From positions 1-54,595 of the forward strand of contig CATJSX010000049.1 of NCBI GenBank assembly GCA_949743265.1: 54,595 bases of DNA, in the 5' to 3' direction. The notes under the pieces were generated by a model that was not told where the DNA came from, made no database searches, and worked only from the letters and a program-made list of their open reading frames with translations. Position numbers and translations under genes: made by a program. Below, piece after piece: positions 51,244 through 54,595 of this stretch. Each line of letters starts with the position of its first letter. The stretch's first letter is position 1. The DNA is from an uncultured Peptococcaceae bacterium. Lineage in GTDB: Bacteria > Bacillota > Peptococcia > Peptococcales > Peptococcaceae.

Positions 51244-51397
51244 CATCATCACTCCTGTCATAAAGTCTATACCGTTTTTCAAACAGTAAAATAATATTTA
51301 GTATTATTATAACCGATACTGTCATGTTGAGTGTAAGAGGCTTTCTATGACTGAAAACAATATCTAGTAGGAAATATCTTTATCAGAGGTGATCGCT

Positions 51398-52321
51398 TTG
51401 AGAATTGAGCAATTATACTATTTTTTGGAAGCGGCAAAAGCAGGCAGTTTTACCAAAGCTGCGAAAAATTTATATTTACAACAGCCGTCATTACGCGATG
51501 GTATCATCAATTTAGAAAATGAACTGGGGCGGCCCTTATTTGAACGCACCAGACGAGGGGTCAAGTTAACCGATTACGGTGAGAAATGTTTACCTCATAT
51601 TCAGCAAATGGTTGATACATACGAAATGCTAACCGATAATCCCCTTATAGAAAACAGCGACCACAAAATCTTGCATATTGAAGCCAACAGCGTCTATGCG
51701 ATGGGCAGCAATATCGCTGTAAGCGACGAATTGTATTGTCGCAGCGCCAAAGGCAGAGAATGTCGCATCAGTATCAACGATAATAAAACAGAGGTAATCA
51801 ACAAAGTTATTAAACAAGATATTGACATCGGCTTGATTATTTATTTTCAAGAAGAATTGGCGCAAAATGAAATTTTGATGAAGCAGCTAGACCGCGCTTA
51901 CCGTTTAGTAGAATTAAGAAAACATGAAATTCTGGTCTATATGCGTCAAGATCACCCTTTAGCCAGAAAAAAACAAATCACCGTCAAAGATGCCGCCGAT
52001 TATCTTTTAATTTTTGCGATGGTGTCCAATCCGCTAATTAAAGAATTATTTAACGTTGAATTAGGCAAAGGAAATTTTAACTATACGCATGTTACTGATA
52101 TGAAACTGGTCAGTAAATACTGTCTGAGAGAAAATAGTTTATTTTTCGTTCCGGCAGGCGTTAATAATATTTTGGACGATGGGCTGATTTATCGCGTTTT
52201 TGACAAACGATATGTTCAGCATTATGCAGCAGTCGTTCAAGCCAAAGCGCTCAGTGATGACGTTACGAAATACATCGAAATTATAAAAACATTGATACAA
52301 ACTGGTACGATTACTGGTTGA
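51398..52321 (+). CDS. LysR-family transcriptional regulator upstream of AlkP copy 3
   Basis: 307 residues from a TTG at 51398, which has AGAGGTGATC eight bases upstream and begins MRIEQLYYFLEAAKAGSFTKAAKNLYLQQPSLRDGIINLENELG, the standard LysR HTH. A GTG three codons earlier would overlap that site. The effector domain contains the usual KHEILVYMRQDHPLARKK motif. It precedes AlkP copy 3 in the same direction, separated by a terminator and a 160-bp promoter region with two inverted repeats, and is the natural candidate regulator. Ligand unknown. Confidence 0.88.
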   Translation: MRIEQLYYFLEAAKAGSFTKAAKNLYLQQPSLRDGIINLENELGRPLFERTRRGVKLTDYGEKCLPHIQQMVDTYEMLTDNPLIENSDHKILHIEANSVYAMGSNIAVSDELYCRSAKGRECRISINDNKTEVINKVIKQDIDIGLIIYFQEELAQNEILMKQLDRAYRLVELRKHEILVYMRQDHPLARKKQITVKDAADYLLIFAMVSNPLIKELFNVELGKGNFNYTHVTDMKLVSKYCLRENSLFFVPAGVNNILDDGLIYRVFDKRYVQHYAAVVQAKALSDDVTKYIEIIKTLIQTGTITG

Positions 52322-52348
52322 AACCTGTCTGAAAAGGCAGGTTTTTTT
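52321..52348 (+). terminator. Terminator after the LysR gene
   Basis: Stem AAACCTGTC / GGCAGGTTT with a short loop, then TTTTATT. It overlaps the stop codon, so AlkP copy 3 must have its own promoter. Confidence 0.8.
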
Positions 52349-52396
52349 ATTGTTTTCATTAAGTAGCAGTATATTTCTACTAAAAATTTTGCCGAT

Positions 52397-52474
52397 GGTA
52401 GAATTCTGCCTATACCTTGAGTCGATAAAAGCAAATTATAATACAGCCAAGATATAACGCAGAATAATTTCTGC
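52397..52474 (+). promoter_or_regulatory. Inverted repeats in the promoter region of AlkP copy 3
   Basis: GGTAGAATTCTGCC (52397-52410, one mismatch) and GCAGAA-TAAT-TTCTGC (52459-52474, perfect) share the AGAA/TTCTGC half-site. A TATAAT at ~52436-52441 lies between them without a good -35. The layout fits regulator control, for example by the adjacent LysR. Confidence 0.45.
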
Positions 52475-52510
52475 ACAACTTTATCTAAACTCAGAAAAGG
52501 AGATGGCAAC

Positions 52511-54586
52511 ATGCTTAGAAACAAAGTATTATCCGAAAAAATGATGGTTTTAGGCGTTGATGGCATGGATCCACGTCTAACCCGCAAGTACATCGATGAA
52601 GGCAAAGTGCCGAATTTGAAAAAACTGGTAGAAGCAGGCGCGCAACGTCACGATTTGGTCATGTTAGGCGCACAACCAACCGTAACGCCGCCACAATGGA
52701 CAACATTAGCTACCGGCGCTAATCCTTGCGTACATGGTATTACTCAGTTTGGTCGTTGTATTCCCGGCAAAATCAACCAAAACGGCTACAATGTCGATTC
52801 TCGTTTATGCAAAGCTGAACCGGCATGGAACTGTTTTGTAGAAGCCGGCAAAAAAACTTTAGTTTTTCACTGGCCCGGCGGCGCTTGGCCCCCAACCTCT
52901 GATAGCGAAAATTTATTTGTCATTGATGGTTCTGCGCCAGGCTCTGTCGGCTCAGCAGCCATGCAGATCGATACGGAATTGATTGTCGGCGCTGGCAGTA
53001 CGATTCCCGAAGTTACGTTTATTACACGCGAGATTACCGATGCCGTCGCGCCTTGCGTCATTAACAAATTGCCCGACAATGTCCTACAAGCCAGCGATAC
53101 CGCCGTTGGTATGCGTATGAGCAGCAAACTAGATGAACAAGTAACCAGCCAGTTACAAGCCGCTGGTCAGGATACCATCAATTTAATTATGAATGACAAC
53201 GAAGGCTTTGGTACCCGCGCTGGTGATTTCCGCCAAAATCTAAATACGGCGGTCTCTCCTATTAAAGAAGCTACTAATTGGGCTTCCGCACCGGCTGGCG
53301 CTAAAGAATTTACTGTTTTACTTTGCAAAGGCATGATTCGCCGCGTAGGTTTAATTTTGCCTAACGAAAAAGGCGTTTATGATAGCGTTGCTATTTACAA
53401 ATCGAAAAAAGAAACGACCCCGCTCGTTGTTTGTCCATTGGGTAAAATGGTTTACAACGTTGTTGACGAAGTTATTTTTGAAGAAAAAAATTATACCGCT
53501 AATCGTCACTATAAATTGATGAAATTGAATGAGGATGGCAGCGAATTAAAATTGTATATTTCAGCAGCGATGGATATGAATTGCGATACCGTCATTCATC
53601 CCAAACGGTTAAAAATCGCCTTAAATGAAAATGTCGGACCTTTTCCACCGCAATCGCAGATGTATACGCAAGACGCCGATATGCAAGACGCTATGATTGA
53701 TGTCTGGGATTATGTTATCGACTGGTATGTCAAAGTTATTCACTACATGATCGAAAATGAAGGCATCGATATTATTTTCAGCCATTTGCATTCCGTTGAT
53801 TTTGTAGAACATACTTTCATTCGCCATATGAAAGACATTGGTTTCAACCAACACGACGAATCGGTTTACGCTTTTTGGATGGAAAGATTGTATCAGCAAG
53901 TTGACCGTTATGTAGGTGATTTGCTGCATTATTTGGACGAAGATTGGACCATCATGATGACAGCCGACCACGCGCAGGTAGCGCCCAGTCACATCCCACC
54001 AGCTGCTGGCGATATGTGCGGCGTAAATGTCGGCTTGATGAAAGAATTAGGCTATACTGTACTGCAAAAAGATGAAAACGGCAATGAAATTCGCAAAATT
54101 GATTGGACCAAAACGCGAGCTATCCAATCACAAGGGAACGATATTTATATCAATTTGAAAGGCAGAGAACCGCAAGGTATCGTTGATCCTGCTGATCAAT
54201 ACGAATTGGAAGAACAAATCATGACCGATTTGTACAACTATAAGCATCCTGATACCCAAAAAAGAGTTATCGCTATGGCGCTAAGAAATAAAGACGCCAT
54301 TTTATTGGGATATGGCGGACCGACTGCGGGAGATATTTGTATCTGGATTGCTGAAGGCTATAATTACGACCATACGGATTCTCTCTCGACAACTTACGGC
54401 GAAGGATCTACTTCTTCATCACCAATCTTTATTGCTGTCGGCAAAGGCTTGAAAAAAGGCTTTGAAACAGACCGTATCATTCGTCAGGTGGATTTGGTAC
54501 CAACTATGTGCGTTATGGGTGGCGTTCGTGTACCAGCACAGTGTGAAGGCGCACCAATTTATCAAATTTTAGCAGAAGAATTCTAA
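52511..54586 (+). CDS. AlkP-superfamily phosphodiesterase/phosphohydrolase, copy 3 (COG3379-like)
   Basis: 691 residues, ATG at 52511 with AAAAGGAG upstream. No signal peptide. Metal and nucleophile residues: Asp17 (GVDGMDP), Thr59 (PTVTPPQW), Asp/His in HLHSVDFVEH (Glu where the other copies have Gly), Asp-His in TADHA, and His in YDHTDSLSTT. The extra mid-domain with the block AGAKEFTVLLCKG and VGLILPNEKGVYDSVAIYKSKK matches copy 1 closely. C-terminus CEGAPIYQILAEEF. It has its own LysR neighbour but no transporter within the window, which ends nine bases after the stop. Substrate unknown. Confidence 0.8.
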   Translation: MLRNKVLSEKMMVLGVDGMDPRLTRKYIDEGKVPNLKKLVEAGAQRHDLVMLGAQPTVTPPQWTTLATGANPCVHGITQFGRCIPGKINQNGYNVDSRLCKAEPAWNCFVEAGKKTLVFHWPGGAWPPTSDSENLFVIDGSAPGSVGSAAMQIDTELIVGAGSTIPEVTFITREITDAVAPCVINKLPDNVLQASDTAVGMRMSSKLDEQVTSQLQAAGQDTINLIMNDNEGFGTRAGDFRQNLNTAVSPIKEATNWASAPAGAKEFTVLLCKGMIRRVGLILPNEKGVYDSVAIYKSKKETTPLVVCPLGKMVYNVVDEVIFEEKNYTANRHYKLMKLNEDGSELKLYISAAMDMNCDTVIHPKRLKIALNENVGPFPPQSQMYTQDADMQDAMIDVWDYVIDWYVKVIHYMIENEGIDIIFSHLHSVDFVEHTFIRHMKDIGFNQHDESVYAFWMERLYQQVDRYVGDLLHYLDEDWTIMMTADHAQVAPSHIPPAAGDMCGVNVGLMKELGYTVLQKDENGNEIRKIDWTKTRAIQSQGNDIYINLKGREPQGIVDPADQYELEEQIMTDLYNYKHPDTQKRVIAMALRNKDAILLGYGGPTAGDICIWIAEGYNYDHTDSLSTTYGEGSTSSSPIFIAVGKGLKKGFETDRIIRQVDLVPTMCVMGGVRVPAQCEGAPIYQILAEEF

Positions 54587-54595
54587 AAGAAAATC

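Overview
The window looks like a chromosomal segment of an AT-rich, Gram-positive-lineage anaerobe. My best guess is Negativicutes (Acidaminococcaceae/Phascolarctobacterium-like), with modest confidence. The reasons are Firmicutes-type gene sets (fapR-plsX-acpP, ylqD-rimM-trmD, rbgA), strong GGAGG ribosome binding sites, a TrmD-linked extra RNA methyltransferase, a thioredoxin reductase with a C-terminal extension, and an anaerobe-like set of transporters plus malate:quinone oxidoreductase. I see no rRNA, tRNA, CRISPR array, phage or complete insertion sequence.

Layout. 1-1.9 kb: truncated birA, a small membrane protein and an unknown gene, closed off by a leftward terminator at 1.9 kb. 2.0-9.7 kb: ribosome, secretion and lipid housekeeping. 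The classical ylqD-rimM-trmD-rplS-lepB-rbgA cluster is split into two opposed halves with fapR-plsX-acpP between them, and lepB is duplicated. 9.8-12.8 kb: mqo and an oxalate/formate-type transporter. 13-20 kb: LysM/M23 peptidase and a complete peptide-type ABC importer. 20-28.6 kb: purC, a two-component system, trxB-like reductase, FeoA-like protein, PRC-barrel protein, tatC, tatA and a metallophosphoesterase.

28.7-37.7 kb and 51.4-54.6 kb hold the most unusual content. There are three paralogous ~690-residue AlkP-superfamily (type I phosphodiesterase-like, COG3379-like) enzymes with no signal peptide. Each lies next to LysR-type regulator genes (three in tandem between copies 1 and 2, one just upstream of copy 3). 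Copy 2 is followed by an SLC13/ion-transporter-type permease. Each AlkP gene has inverted repeats in its promoter region that could be LysR operators. This looks like an expanded, separately regulated phosphoester/phosphonate-type catabolic system of unknown substrate.

37.8-51.3 kb: a pair of unknown genes, RNase R, a polar amino-acid ABC importer, a cluster of DnaA-box-like 9-mers, an unknown gene with uvrC and a YvlD/holin-like membrane protein, a small XRE regulator with palindromic operators, and an operon of a zinc-ribbon protein, a ModF/YlmA-like ABC ATPase and an unknown protein. A 74-bp hairpin-bearing repeat occurs twice, in inverted orientation, 20 kb apart (15.9 and 36.2 kb). Where a start codon was moved from the longest ORF, the choice rests on the ribosome binding site. 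Promoters, operators and terminators were read by eye.
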